A DNA stretch of 64,000 nucleotides from Tethya wilhelma (taxonomy: Eukaryota; Porifera; Demospongiae; Tethyida; Tethyidae): positions 916,903 through 980,902 of the forward strand of contig CAXIPT010000002.1 in assembly GCA_964030475.1 (NCBI GenBank), given 5' to 3'. Within the stretch, counting starts at the first letter, position 1. The number at the start of each line of letters is the position of its first letter. The translations under genes were made by a program, and so were the position numbers. The notes below the pieces were generated by a model. The model was not told the origin of the DNA, did not search any database, and saw nothing but the letters and a program-made list of their open reading frames with translations. This document shows positions 33,373-45,744 of this stretch, piece by piece.

Positions 33373-35197
33373 ACAGTGACAGAGTCATGCAGACTTTGTA
33401 TGTTTTGGAGCGATTCGGAGTTTCTGATGAATGCTACCATGAGCTTACTCAGGTATATATAAAATAGTAATTTGATGTATTCATGATAGTTGTGCTTATT
33501 TTTTGTAGCTTCATGAAGACCTTCCACGATCATACAAAGTCGAAACAATTAGCCAGTGATGTTGAATGAAAGGTTGAACCCCCCTGATGATGGGGTGTAT
33601 CGATCTTTCAGGCAGACAGTCAAGATGTACATGGAGTATGAGGTAATCATTGTATACTCCATGTCTAAGTGTACATTAGTAGCTACTATGATCCATTTTC
33701 ATTTAGTTCCACAACAATCCATCAGCGAAAGAAGACCATGACATTGTGGTGAAGATCAGTGGTGATGGGGCTCACTTTTCACATAGTTCTAGGTTCACGT
33801 TCTTGACCTTCTCTTTCCCTGGAATGGCTACTGATGCTTTATCTGGAACTGGTAAATAATTTGTGTAGATGTTGTGCCTATCTCCATTTAATTGTACAAT
33901 TCATTATAGGAAACCACACATTTGCTGCTTTGAAAGGAGGAGAGAGTTATGAAATCCTGAGTGAGGCATTCAGAAGGACGATAGAGCAGGTGAATGAAGT
34001 GATTGAAAATCAATCATGATCATCGGTGGTGAAGCATACACTCTACCTATTGTGCTTGGTGGAGATTACAAGGTATGCATACATGTATTTGGTTTGTTCT
34101 CTACACCTTTACAGTCATGGTGGGCATTAAATAAAGATGCAAACATTGCCTGAAGAAACTGAAATTTTACACTCCTTTAATTTTAGCTAAATGGTATTAT
34201 TAATCATAACCTTATTGCATAGTTTCTTCTGGCTGTTATGAAGCTCATTCTACATATGCTTGTCTGTGGTGTGAAATCTCTGCCAAAGAAAGGTTAAGTT
34301 AATACTTTACTTGCATTCACGAAAGATGTAAGTTCATGCTTAGTGTGTAACAAATTTTTGTAGGTGGGATATGTCAAAAACCACATCACAGCTGCAGATG
34401 AGATCATTGAGCTCATTGAAGGCTAAATGCACCAAAACCAACTGGATCGATCCATCCACCTTTATTCAATGTGGAGATGACAAATGTAGTCATCAATGAG
34501 CTACACCTCCTTTTGAGAATTGGTGATGTGCTAATACGGAATCTAATCCTGTACGTAGACAGCTCCACTCACCGTCGCACTGAACATAATGATGGCACTT
34601 CATCCTTCTCTATGAGCTCTTTACAACAGCTGATCAGGTCGACCTGTGTGGTGAGCTTCCAAATCCGGAGCTGTAAAGATGCTGATGGTAGAGTCATCCC
34701 TGGTCGCTTTGATTGGACTGCACTGAATGGTTGCCACAAGCTCCAAGTTTTGGAACGATTGCCTTCACAGTTTGACAAATTTATGCCGGCAGATGTAGCT
34801 TCAAAGCTTTCTATGTTTGGAAGGTATAGTTATTTGACTATTCTTTCTATGATAATGCTTATACAGAACTTTCTTTGTTTAGGGTTTTGTCAAACTGTAC
34901 AAGATTGTGTCCGCTAAGTCCCCTAGTGCTTCCGAAAAGAGTGAACTAATAAAACAGGTTTGACACGAAATTGAATATTTACACAAATTTGTATCACACC
35001 TTTCATCTTTTTGTTCATTGTACTATGCATACATGTACAGGCACAGGAATGGATTCAAGCATTTCTTTCCCTTGGTACCACGATGCAAGGTTTCCAGAAA
35101 AAGAATGTCACACCATATATGCATGCCCTTGTGTACCACGCTCCTGTCCAGATGGAGCAGTATGGAAATCTTAGGAAGTTTTCAGGCCAAAGTTAGA

Positions 35198-36539
35198 GCA
35201 GTTGTTACATAACTAACAGATATGTGCAATTAATTGGAGTGATCATTCTACGATGTTACAAACATTATCACTTATCATTATATTCAATGATTCTGGTCAC
35301 AGTGATTGTTCAATAATCAGTATATAAAATTATACAAATAGTTCTAGTTAAAATTTCAAAAAAAATAAGTAGTGTAGGAATGGGCAGTGTGGTAAAAAGT
35401 ATTGGAACAAGGCATGTCTCAATTTTGGCACATGACTACTTCATTTTCACAACTCATAACATTGTAATACAGCTCCATCAGCAGAGTACTTTCTGCATGC
35501 CAGGGGGTGCCAGAAGTACCACTAGTTTCCTTGCGAGCAACTTCAAAGAAAGCTTCTCATTGGAGCCCATGTAACTGTCTTATGTGTGAAAGAACACCTG
35601 TAATACCTCCCATGTCTTAGTGTATCCGGGTTGGGGGTCTATAGTGCCCCTTTCAAAAGAAAATTAAGATACTAGAGGGTGCTACCCCACACCAATAAAA
35701 GAGCTGAACAGTAGCAATTCAGAGAGCGATAGGCAATTAAGATCAGAGTTGAATTTACTGGCTGGGAAATCTAACACATTTGGTAAACCTGTCGAAAAGG
35801 GACATTCATTTGTAACCTGCAGCATGACCACCATGCTCACCAATTAAGCTGAGTTGTAATAGAAGTTGTCTTCTTTCTCTAGGAGTTGAGGATGAACTCC
35901 ATAGCTTGGCTTGAAACATCTGCTCTGAGCTTTTCCTGATACCTTCCACACAACCAACTGTGGTGAGCTAAGTAACAGAGCAAACAAGGCTTCGCTGCTA
36001 TAGCCAAAGTCTAGCAAGGGGACACTCTTCTCTGGATCACTCAAAAACTTCATTCAACAATTCAACAGCAACTCTCTACATAGTCTATTACAAACTCTAC
36101 GTACTAGCTAGCCTGGTAGATCAAGATACAAGTCCACAGAAACTAACATAGTCTGAATATACAACAAAACACTAAACATTACCTAGTGACAAAGCGTAAT
36201 AATTACAGCCACAAACCAAATTAATGTTAAACATGACGTGTATGTACATACACACTCCAAAAATATTAAGTAAATAAAACATAAACAAAACAATAGTCAG
36301 TCTGTATAATTACACCCATCCCTCCTTCTCCTGTGACAAACTAGTTTGTCAAAATACGAGAGAGGCCATCTACATTGCTTAGCACGGCCAGCAAGATGAT
36401 GAACTGTGCAATCATCCTGCTGCAATGCAAGACTCCATCTGGTCAGCTGTAGCAAGTATTACTATAGAAACATACATGATAATAGCTATGCGTCTTCCCT
36501 CTACATGTTGCTTCAGTCAACAAGGACATGTGACCAGAT
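35198..36539. other. non-coding stretch with one arm of a dispersed foldback repeat
   Basis: About 35,352-35,450 (AATAAGTAGTGTAGGAATGG, then AAAAGTATTGGAACAAGGC and CACATGACTACTTCATTTTC) matches the inner arms of the foldback elements at 45.7-46.1 and 52.5-52.9 kb. No gene is supported. Confidence 0.6.
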
Positions 36540-36900
36540 AATTATGAATAATTAACAATTTTTATACATAAATGGGTTTACTGCTACCAAATACTGTTGC
36601 TATGGTCACCAAATTTTTGGACATTAGTGTCTTGTAGTGAGGTATCTGAATTTGGGTGGAAACTTGAATTGTCTCTGATATATGCACATAAAGAAATCAG
36701 CAAAATGTTAAATTTTGGTGCATGTGCATTATATAGAAAATTGTGTTTTTGTGCCATGTAATATCTTTATGCGCAAAAAATTGGGAACATCATTTCCACC
36801 CAAATTTGGATACTTTACCATTAGGTGCTTTTGGTCCCAAAATTTGGCTGCCATAGCAACAGTATTTGGCAGTGGTAAAATGAAATTATTCATAGTTCAG
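36540..36900. mobile_element. foldback MITE with ~100-bp arms
   Basis: CCAAATACTGTTGCTATGG (left arm, about 36,587) and CCATAGCAACAGTATTTGG (right arm, about 36,852) are inverted, as are GAATTTGGGTGGAAA and TTTCCACCCAAATT nearer the centre. The outer edges carry AATTATGAATAATT-like sequence. No target duplication was fixed. Confidence 0.7.
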
Positions 36901-39267
36901 TAATCATAATAAAGTAACAGATTATGACGGTTAGATGGACTGGTGTAAATGCTATTATAGAACCTTAAAGTATATTAATTTTGTTATGACCTGTTAATTT
37001 ATAATTTTCTGTAGGGGTTCTATTGTAGACAGTTCATTAATTTTGGTATTGCTACTATATAGCTATAAAAAATTATAAATTATATATTTAATAACATGCA
37101 GTGAATTCAGTTAACCGGGTTCTATATTAACATGGTTGTACATGCAGTATTCCACTTTAATTGAACAGAAATATCAACCTGATCAATCATAATGAACTTA
37201 CCATGCAATAATTAGATGTTACCTGTACCTCTGACTGCCTGCCACAGAAAGTTTAGCACATTTGAAAGCATCTATACATGTATGGCCTTGAAAGAGTTGC
37301 TGACCTCTGAAATCAACTGATGGTATCATTCCAGGTTTCAATACACATGCATGAACTTAAACTAAAACAACTGAACAGTTTACAATCATTCTATGCAATT
37401 TCTTTTTCTCTCATCTTTTTGGCCTGTGAGTTTAAGTTAAAATCAATGTCTAGGTCTTTTGGATCCCTCTTCAAAGACTTCCGAACCTCTTCCAGCATCT
37501 TTTGACCCTTAGTAGTAATACGGCTATTCTCCAATCTACATAATGAGTTTGGTTGGTTGTTGTACATTGTACAAGAAAAAGAGAACTATAATATTAGCCA
37601 TTTTGAGAATGGGATATTTTAACTAGAGAGGTTTTTAAAAGCAATAATTAATATATTTATCAATTTAATGCCCAACGTTTAACCTCTACAAACTCTTGTG
37701 TATAACTATACACACACTACATCTCTGCAATAAACTTTAGTTACCTACCTAGCTATATTTTGAAGAGCACAAGTGAAGGGAAGAGGGACATTGGTAAACA
37801 TGACTGTACAGTCTAGAAAGTAGCTCTAACATGTTTCTCATAAGATGGTATTTTAATTTAGTTTTGGGGTTCGTTGGATATGTGCTTAGGAAGATTTGCG
37901 ATAATTTTACGAATCACTTACAATAAATTTTTCACTGACTGTGATTTATTCATCTCTAATGCTTTCCCAATTAGCTCAGCACCTTCATCTCCTATGTCAT
38001 TGAAGCCCAACCTGGACAACACCAGTAGAAAATTCAGATCAAAATAATCATGGGTTAAGTTAACATGATAAGATATTCACTGCATGATACCAGGCTCTCC
38101 CCCTCCTTATTTTTGTAGGAAATATTCGTGAGGGAGGAACCTAGGATACATGCTACGTTTGTTGGATTACAGACATACAGAAAGTTTTTTGTGGATATGC
38201 TAGCTGCCATTACAGTGCTTACTTTTTACATTACACGCTTGAAAAAGCTCCCTTTTTTGCTTACTGTAGAGTCTTTGACAAACAAAAGCAGCTAAATTGT
38301 GCTTAAAACACTCAGCTGGCCGACTACTAGACTAAAATTCACTCCACCCATTTTGCTGTGTGAGCTAGCTTATAGCCTAGCTTGAAGCTCAGACACTTTA
38401 TGCATGCTATATGTAGCCATGTTCAAGTTGCTCTTTTCAAAGCTGTGAAGCAACTTATACCACATTTTCTTCGCTGTTACTGCCTGTTTACTGTCGGTCA
38501 TAGGCAGTAGTGGACGGTTATTAGCGAAATACCACTCGTGAAATACAGTGGTTTACCACAAAATTCCGCGAGTTTACCGCAGATTCCTGCTCTCATTTAC
38601 ACCCAAGCACACACACACACACACACACAAATACAAAATTGACAAAAACTGGTCACTAACTGTATTCCAGCAAAAGTTTCTGTTACTGCAAATAAGTCAA
38701 CCAGTTTGGAAAGACTTTTCTGTGTGATTTTGCATCCAAACACCCTGCATGTTACCACGAAAAAAAAAACAAGTTTGAAAATGCCACATATCTCACTCAA
38801 AACAGACTTTGTAAACATTAGTACAATGTAAGTACTAACCCCAATTTTTTCAGTGAAGCTTTTGGATTCTCTATGAGAGAGTTCAGTATTACTTTAAATC
38901 CTTCATCTCCAATAGGGTTTTTCGAAATACTATAACATAAATGAAACATAATATATTCACGTGTAACAGAATAAAAAAAAAGTGAAACATATTATGACAC
39001 ATACTCAATAAGAATGATGCTTTCACTATTGGTGATGATATCAGCAACAAGACTACATTCACTAGTTCCAAACTTATTTCTGTCAAATCTGTACGAAAAC
39101 AAAAATTGTGTTCTTACATAAAGTGGATGTCCGGAACAAATTGAATCCTGAATTTTCGTACGGGATACTAACAAACTTCCATGCTGTGTAATATCAACAA
39201 GCTTCCCACTACAAAAATTCCTGCCACACTTACCATCACGTATTCCTCATCAAAATAGTTTCCACTA
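36877..39267 (-). repeat. segmental duplicate 1 of the NLR gene 1 3' exons
   Basis: This block is a direct near-copy of 39,750-42,075, including introns, the (CA)n tract and exon boundaries. I judge identity to be high (roughly mid-90s per cent by eye, not computed) with small indels. Several introns match base for base, so the event is recent or the two are alleles. Confidence 0.9.
37391..39088 (-). pseudogene. duplicate LRR and C-terminal exons (no NACHT)
   Basis: Exons on the minus strand are 39,005-39,088, 38,840-38,929, 38,661-38,744 and 37,922-38,011 (each an 84- or 90-bp LRR with AG/GT borders) and the terminal exon 37,391-37,535, which ends like that of gene 1 (KRDPKDLDIDFNLNSQAKKM and on to a stop). 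No in-frame stop was seen, but there is no upstream NACHT exon in the same orientation; the adjacent LRR block is inverted. It may be an orphan fragment or a haplotype copy placed in tandem. Confidence 0.75.
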
Positions 39268-39745
39268 TTATAATATTATGTTAAAAATTACGTACATGAT
39301 TCCTATATACAGCTGTTCTGGTTGTGATCTGAAAATTCCTGCTGCTAAATTTCTCGGTGACATGCTCAGAACAAACAACACTTTAGAAAATATTTAGTAC
39401 GTTCATTAATCAAAGTCTTACATGAATGTGTGGTTTTATTCATGTAATAACTAAATGATTGTTTTTACAAAATAATAGTTTAGGATTTGAAAAGATTGGT
39501 GATGAAGGAGTCCGGCATATTGCTGATGCACTCAGAGAAAACCATGCTCTGAAGGAACTGGCGTAAGTTTATTAGTTATCTGAAAATCTTACTGTTATGA
39601 TCAATATACATGTAGGTTAACAAATACTGGAATGACTAATGTGGGTCTAAAGGCCATTGCTAAGATGATGACTGTCAATAGAACACTGGAAGTTTTAAGG
39701 TGAATATTTGTACTCAACTTAATTTAAACAATATCAAGTAATATT
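39268..39745 (+). repeat. inverted copy of NLR gene 1 LRR exons
   Basis: This block is the reverse complement of about 42,075-42,545. Its three 84-bp LRR exons read on the plus strand: 39,313-39,396 (SGCDLKIPAAKFLGDMLRTN), 39,479-39,562 (GFEKIGDEGVRHIADALREN) and 39,616-39,699 (MTNVGLKAIAKMMTVNRT). They match gene 1 exons 42,416-42,499, 42,250-42,333 and 42,113-42,196. In this orientation they cannot be spliced to the flanking minus-strand exons. Confidence 0.9.
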
Positions 39746-40255
39746 GTAAAATGAAATTATTCATAATTTAGTAATCATAATTAAGTCGCAGATTATGACG
39801 GTTAGATGGACTGGTGTAAATGCTATTATAGAACCTTAAAGTATATTAATTTTGTTATGACCTGTTAATTTATAATTTTCTGTAGGGGTTCTATTGTAGA
39901 CAGTTCATTAATTTTGGTATTGCTACTATATAGCTATAAAAAATTATAAATTATATATATAATAGCATGCAGTGAATTCAGTTAACCGGGTTCTATATTA
40001 ACATGGTTGTACATGCAGGATTCCGCTTTAATTGAACAGAAATATCAACCTGATCAATCATAATACCATGCAATAATTAGATGTTACCAGTACCTCTGAT
40101 TGCCTGCCACAGAGAGTTTAGCACATTTGAAAGCATCTTTACATGTATGGCCTTGAAAGAGTTGCTGACCTCTGAAATCAACTGATGGTATTATTCTAGG
40201 TTTCAATACACATGCATGAACTTAAACTAAAACAACTGAACAGTTTACAATCATT

Positions 40256-42833
40256 CTATGCAATTTCTTTTTCTCTCATCTTTTCGGCCTGTGAGTTTAA
40301 GTTAAAATCAATATCTAGGTCTTTTGGATCCCTCTTCAAAGACTTCCGAACCTCTTCCAGCATCTTTTGACCCTTAGTAGTAATACGGCTATTCTCCAAT
40401 CTACATAATGAGTTTGGTTGGTTGTTGTACATTGTACATAAAAAGAGAACTATAATGTTAGCCATTTGAGTAGCAACTATTACCATTATTAGTGCAATGG
40501 GATATTTAACTAGAGAGGTTTATAAAAGCAATAATAAAAATTTTATCAATTTAATGCCCCGCATTTATAACATCTACAAACTCTTGTGTATAACTATACA
40601 CACAATTAATCTCTGCAATAAACTTTAGTTACCTACCTAGCTATATTTTGAAGAGCACAAGTGAAGGAAAGAGGGACATTGGTAAACATGACTGTACAGT
40701 CTAGAAAGTAGCTCTAACATGTTCCTCATTAGATGGTGTTTCAATTTAGTTTGGGGTTCGTTGGATATGTGCTTAGGAAGATTTGCGATAATTTTACGAA
40801 TCACTTACAATAAATTTTTCACTGACTGTGATTTATTCATCTCTAATGCTTTCCCAATTAGCTCAGCACCTTCATCTCCTATGTCATTGAAGCCCAACCT
40901 GGACAACACGAGTAAGAAATTGAAATCAACATAATCATGGGTTAAGTTAACACGATAAGATATCCACTGCATGATACCAGGCTCTCCCCCTCCTTATTTT
41001 TGTAGGAAATCATTCGCGAGGGAGGAGCCTGGAAACAAGGCTAATGCATGCTACGTTTGTTGGTTTACAGACATACAGAAATTTTTTTTTGTGGATACAC
41101 TAGCTTGTGTGCAGTGCTTATTTTTTACATTACATGCTTGAAAAAGCTTTTTTTTTGCTTACTGTAGAGTCTGACAAACAAAAGCAGCTAAATTGTACTT
41201 AAAACACTCAGCTGGCCTACTACTAGACTAAATTAATTCCAAGGTGTGAAGCAACTCTTACCAAGTTTTCTTCGCTGTTACTGCCTGTTTACTGCCGGTC
41301 AAAGGCAGTAATGGACGGTAAATAGCGAAATACCACTTGTGAAATACTGTAGTTTACCACAAAATTTCGCCGAGTTTACCGCAGATTCCTGCTCTCATTT
41401 ACACCCAAGCACACACACACACACACATACACACAAATACAAAATTGACAAAAACTGGTTACTAACTGTATTCCAGCAAAAGTTTCTGTTACTGCAAATA
41501 AGTCAACCAGTCTGGAAAGACTTTTCTGTGTGATTTTGCATCCATACACTCTGCATGTTAACATTGAAAAAAACTGCTGAAAATGCCACATATCTCACTC
41601 AAAACAGACTTGGTACACTGCATTAGTACAATGTAAGTACTAACCCTAATTTTTTCAGTGAAGCTCTTGGATTCTCTATGAGAGAGTTCAGTATTACTTT
41701 AAATCCTTCATCTCCAATAGGGTTTTTTGAAATACTATATATATATAACATATTCAAATGTAACTGAAAAAAAAAATGAGAAACGTACTATTACACATAC
41801 TCAATAAGAATGATGCTTTCACTATTGGTGATGATATCAGCAACAAGACCACATTCACTAGTTCCAAACTTATTTCTGTCAAATCTGTAAGAAAACAACA
41901 ATTGTGTTCTTACATACAAGTGGATGTCCGGAACAAATTGAATCCTGAATTTTCGTACGGGATACTAACAAACTTCCATGCTGTGTAATATCAACAAGCT
42001 TCCCACTACAAAAATTCCTGCCACACTTACCATCACGTATTCCTCATCAAAATAGTTTCCACTATTATTATTACTTGATATTGTTTAAATTAAGTTGAGT
42101 ACAAATATTCACCTTAAAACTTCCAGTGTTCTATTGACAGTCATCATCTTAGCAATGGCCTTTAGACCCACATTAGTCATTCCAGTATTTGTTAACCTAC
42201 ATGTATATTGATCATAACAGTAAGATTTTCAGATAACTAATAAACTTACGCCAGTTCCTTCAGAGCATGGTTTTCTCTGAGTGCATCAGCAATATGCCGG
42301 ACTCCTTCATCACCAATCTTTTCAAATCCTAAACTATTATTTTGTAAAAACAATCATTTAGTTATTACATGAATAAAACCACACATTCATGTAAGACTTT
42401 GATTAATGAACGTACTAAATATTTTCTAAAGTGTTGTTTGTTCTGAGCATGTCACCGAGAAATTTAGCAGCAGGAATTTTCAGATCACAACCAGAACAGC
42501 TGTATATAGGAATCATGTACGTAATTTTTAACATAATATTATTATAATATTAATGTTATATTTTTTCATTAATAGGATATAATTCACATACTGAATGTGA
42601 GTGACAGTTTGATTTCTGGCAAGAGAGCTGGCAAGTTTCTCCATTCCAACATCTCCAACTTTGTTTGAAGCAATGCTGCAGTAGAACAATGTATCACTCA
42701 AAAGAACCTCTAACACTCAACACTATAATTATGATGGCATTTTTCTTACATAAGTTCCTCAATATGTAAATCACTGCTCAAAAGTTGTGCCAGATGATGA
42801 ACAGAATCGCCATTGATTTGGTTGTGTGTAAGA
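40256..42833 (-). CDS. NLR gene 1: nine LRR exons and C-terminal exon
   Basis: LRR exons in transcript order: 42,750-42,833 (THNQINGDSVHHLAQLLSSD), 42,592-42,675, 42,416-42,499, 42,250-42,333, 42,113-42,196, 41,801-41,884, 41,645-41,734 (90 bp), 41,467-41,550 and 40,809-40,898 (90 bp). Each encodes one 28- or 30-residue ribonuclease-inhibitor-type repeat, all in the same intron phase, so exons can be gained or lost without frame change. The last exon, 40,256-40,400, encodes a charged tail (KRDPKDLDIDFNLNSQAEKM) and a stop. LRRs of NLRs sense ligand or hold the receptor inactive. Joined to the NACHT exon by a phase-compatible junction. Confidence 0.85.
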
Positions 42834-42905
42834 CTATACAAGAACAATCACAGTATGATGTGAAATCACAGGTAAAATATGACCACATGCATGCATACAG
42901 CTTAC

Positions 42906-44565
42906 TCAAGTTTTTTTAATTTAATGTCAGACCTCTCAGCATCTGGGAGTCGTACATGACCCAAAAGGTGGGTAGTGAATATTTCCAGCCCAGTTTCCCC
43001 TATATTAGCTCCCCGCAGGTTAACCATCCATTCTCCACCTGCTCCAGTGATGGCATAACCTATACAAAGGCAGTCTGTTGTGTTCAAGGGAAGGTTCGAA
43101 ATATTAATCTTATGCTGTATTTTATTTGCTGCAACTTTACAGATTTGGGGATCATGAGCTTCGTACAGACAGTGAAGAAGAAAAAGTTGGGCACGATTTG
43201 CTTGGCTGGTTTCAGAAATAATTAAGTTTTGGAAAGATTCTTCTTTAAGCTTAGTAATTCCAGCTGAAAATTTCCAAATATTTTGAAATTGCTTGTCACT
43301 TCGAAATTGTTTCAGTAGTTGATGTCTTTCTTCAGAGTCCAGCTCTTTGATACTAAACGCAGCCAAGTATTCTTGAATCGATAAATGGCAAAACTGATAG
43401 TAGCAATCATAACCTGCCATTGCTGGTACGGGAATGGCAGTGAGAAGACCATAGCCATCAAATCCTGAAGTTGAATTTTCTTTCAAACCCACTTGATCAA
43501 AATCTTCACGTGAAAAAACAAATTTCTTTTGCTTGAATCCATTCAGAGCAAGAGAACTGAGAAATGTAATTACCCTTCTGGTGCTTTCATTCAGCTCATC
43601 AATACTGTTTAAGTGTGAAAGTTCCTTGAGGTTTTGATGGAGGGTATTGCAGATGTGTCTGGTGTACAGCTCAGTGAGAGTAGGAGGAAGACTTAGATCT
43701 TTTCTTACAAGATTACAAATGATTGCCAACGTTAGAGGAATGTGTGCCAATGCTCTAAGATTGGGAAACTGTTTAAAGTGTTCAAGCACCATATCAGCCA
43801 GTGTAGAATTCTTTGTGTGTTTCTTCACATAATCTTTTATGTCAGTCCAGGTGAAACCTAGCACTTCAATGTGCCTCTCATCAAAATAATCATACAACGT
43901 AGCTGAAACTGAAGGACGAGATGTAATCATGACCGAAGCTTCTGGAAGTTTATATGCCTGAATAACATCAAAGAAAAATGTCATTTGCTTTCTCATATTA
44001 GGAGGCAGTTCATCCCAGCCTTCAAATATAAGTAAAACTTTGCTTTGATTTTTCAACAGATCCTGACTTGCTTGTTTTGTTATTTCACCGCTTCCAAGAA
44101 AAATATGTACCAAGTTTTCGACATCTACTGCAGAACTACCCTGAAAACGTTTCAACTCTACTAGCAACACTAGTTCATACTCTTGTAAGTGATCACCAGA
44201 TGCCCAGTCAGCACAGAGTTTCCTCGCAAGCATTGTCTTTCCAACTCCAGGTGCTCCTTCAACAAGAACCATCTTTCGGCCATCAGTGTCAAAATCAAAT
44301 ATGTCCCCCATTGATATTTGCACCTTCTCCTTCATAATATCATCAACAGCTCCATGTAGAGTACTCTTTAAAAATGCATCTAGCTCATTAGCTGCATTTA
44401 TACCCTTCTTTTTGATTAGTGCTAAATTGATAAATTGGACTGGTCCAACACTAGGTCCAGCTGTTCCTTTAAACATATGTTTGCTGAGGTAGGTCGCTTT
44501 GAGACTTTTAGCTAGTGTAGAGAGGCTTTCAGTCAGCACTGAATTGGAGCTTACACTTAAGGGTT
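42906..44565 (-). CDS. NLR gene 1: NACHT exon
   Basis: A single 1,660-bp exon bounded by acceptor TTTATTCCAG and donor GTAAGC. Numbering from the upstream in-frame Met, the NACHT ATPase has Walker A EGAPGVGKTMLA (residues 109-120), Walker B VLLIFEGWDEL (183-193), SVMITSRPS as sensor 1 and the winged-helix-type FCHLSIQEYLAAFSI. The end reads LPDAERSDIKLKK, leading into the LRRs. NACHT proteins oligomerise on nucleotide exchange to start immune signalling. The intron phase matches the linker exon 50,525-50,614. No frameshift was seen. Without the linkage to the CARD exon it could be read as a NACHT-LRR protein lacking an effector domain. Confidence 0.92.
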
Positions 44566-44889
44566 CTGGAATAAATCGAATCATATATTATACATGCAGA
44601 CATTACACACTAAATCATACAGTTAAATGGTATACACAATAGTGTTTTATATAGCATTATAGGTACAGTAGAATTCAGGAATGCTAGTTTGCCAGTAAAA
44701 GTCCGATTGGCGCTCACCTGCCCCCCAGAAGTACAGTAAGGCTTGCTTTGATACTAGAGATTGGGACATGCATGGTTGGCCTAGCTTCTTAATGCTTATT
44801 CAGTTTCTACTACAGCAGCCATGACCATGCAGGCTCAAGGAAACTAATGTAGTTAGCTATACTATTGGTCCAAACTATAGCATGCCTGT

Positions 44890-45460
44890 CAGACCTTGTG
44901 GCACAGACTAAACTAACTGACTCAATACTATGGTTAAGAAGCCAAAACTTTAAAGTAAAAAAAGCAATCGAAATGTCCTTGTCTTTGTCCTTGGGCTCCA
45001 CGTACACAGGGGCACAGTATTCGAGGTGGGGTCGTACAAGGGTGATAGTAGCCATTTTCTTGGAGGTTTTACTACAACCATACGTGCTTGAAACTTTTGG
45101 CTTCTTAACCATAGTATTGAGTCAGTTAGTTTAGTCTGTGCCACAAGGTCTGACAGGCATGCTATAGTTTGGACCAATTTTGTAGTCGAATCGACAGGAA
45201 GGCCTCGATCCACCTCAGTACATCTCCACGAATTCCAATGTTATCGAGTTTCAGGAAGAGCTTATTGTGTGCAACAGTGTCAAAGGCTTTTGAAAAGTCA
45301 AGAAATATGACATGAACTGATGAACAGTACCCTGAGTGTGAGATGCCACAGCAGTCAGCGTGTGTCCAATTCGATGGAACAGACAGACAAAACGACTACC
45401 GTAATCCTCTGCACGTGCTACGCACGTGCCGAGGCTTAATAAGAAGAAGATCAAAAAAAT
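44890..45460 (-). mobile_element. LINE fragment (CR1/Jockey-like reverse transcriptase)
   Basis: On the minus strand, 45,185-45,330 encodes FLDFSKAFDTVAHNKLFLKL then GIRGDVLRWIEAFLS, the conserved reverse-transcriptase motif of non-LTR elements. After an internal deletion, 44,960-45,055 encodes TLVRPHLEYCAPVYVEPKDK, from near the end of such proteins. An inverted duplicate (44,862-44,950 against 45,080-45,170) lies over the 3' part. It is a dead fragment in the NLR gene 1 intron. Confidence 0.8.
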
Positions 45461-45744
45461 TGGAGGCTTGGCATAATTTAGTTTAGTACTTTAGCGATAG
45501 TTTTAGGCGTTGATCTGAGCACCTCTAGCTCTTTCAATGTTTTTCGATTTTGCATGCGCGTGTAAATAGAAATACCGTAAATAAATCTCACTGTTTCACC
45601 GATCCAATGGGGCTCGCTCAGGCTCGCCCCAATAAGCAGTGTTTTTTAAATAAAAAATATGTTTCTTGCCATTTTGTGATGTTTTTGGTTTATATGTGGG
45701 TACCACATTTTGGAACGTTGGCATGCTACTCCATATATTGATGT

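Larger units (their letters stand above)
23296..35197 (+). pseudogene. AT-hook/coiled-coil repeat-family gene, split by a 9-kb transposon
   Basis: The 5' part (23,296 to about 23,850) encodes an AT-hook (PRGRGRPRKRPEPEK), KVVAIKPSCACLESGSARR and a coiled coil (KESLVSIKEEMLGRQGEVEQ). After the insertion (23,858-32,834) it resumes at 32,911 with VKDKQRRRKKTTIKEHAQKA, ESFGLVPESLSFTIQATG, a Ser/Thr/Asp repeat, VMQTLYVLERFGVSDECYHE, LHEDLPRSYKVETI, KISGDGAHFSHSSRFTF, GGEAYTLPIVLGGDYK, TYACLWCEISAKER, VINELHLLLRIGDVLIRN and KKNVTPYMHALVYHAP (ending about 35,197). Several exon junctions have GT/AG ends, but stops and frameshifts occur (about 33,558, 34,018 and 34,490). I recall this as a multicopy sponge family. 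SGDGAHFS and GDYK may be acidic active-site motifs. The function is unknown. Confidence 0.55.
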
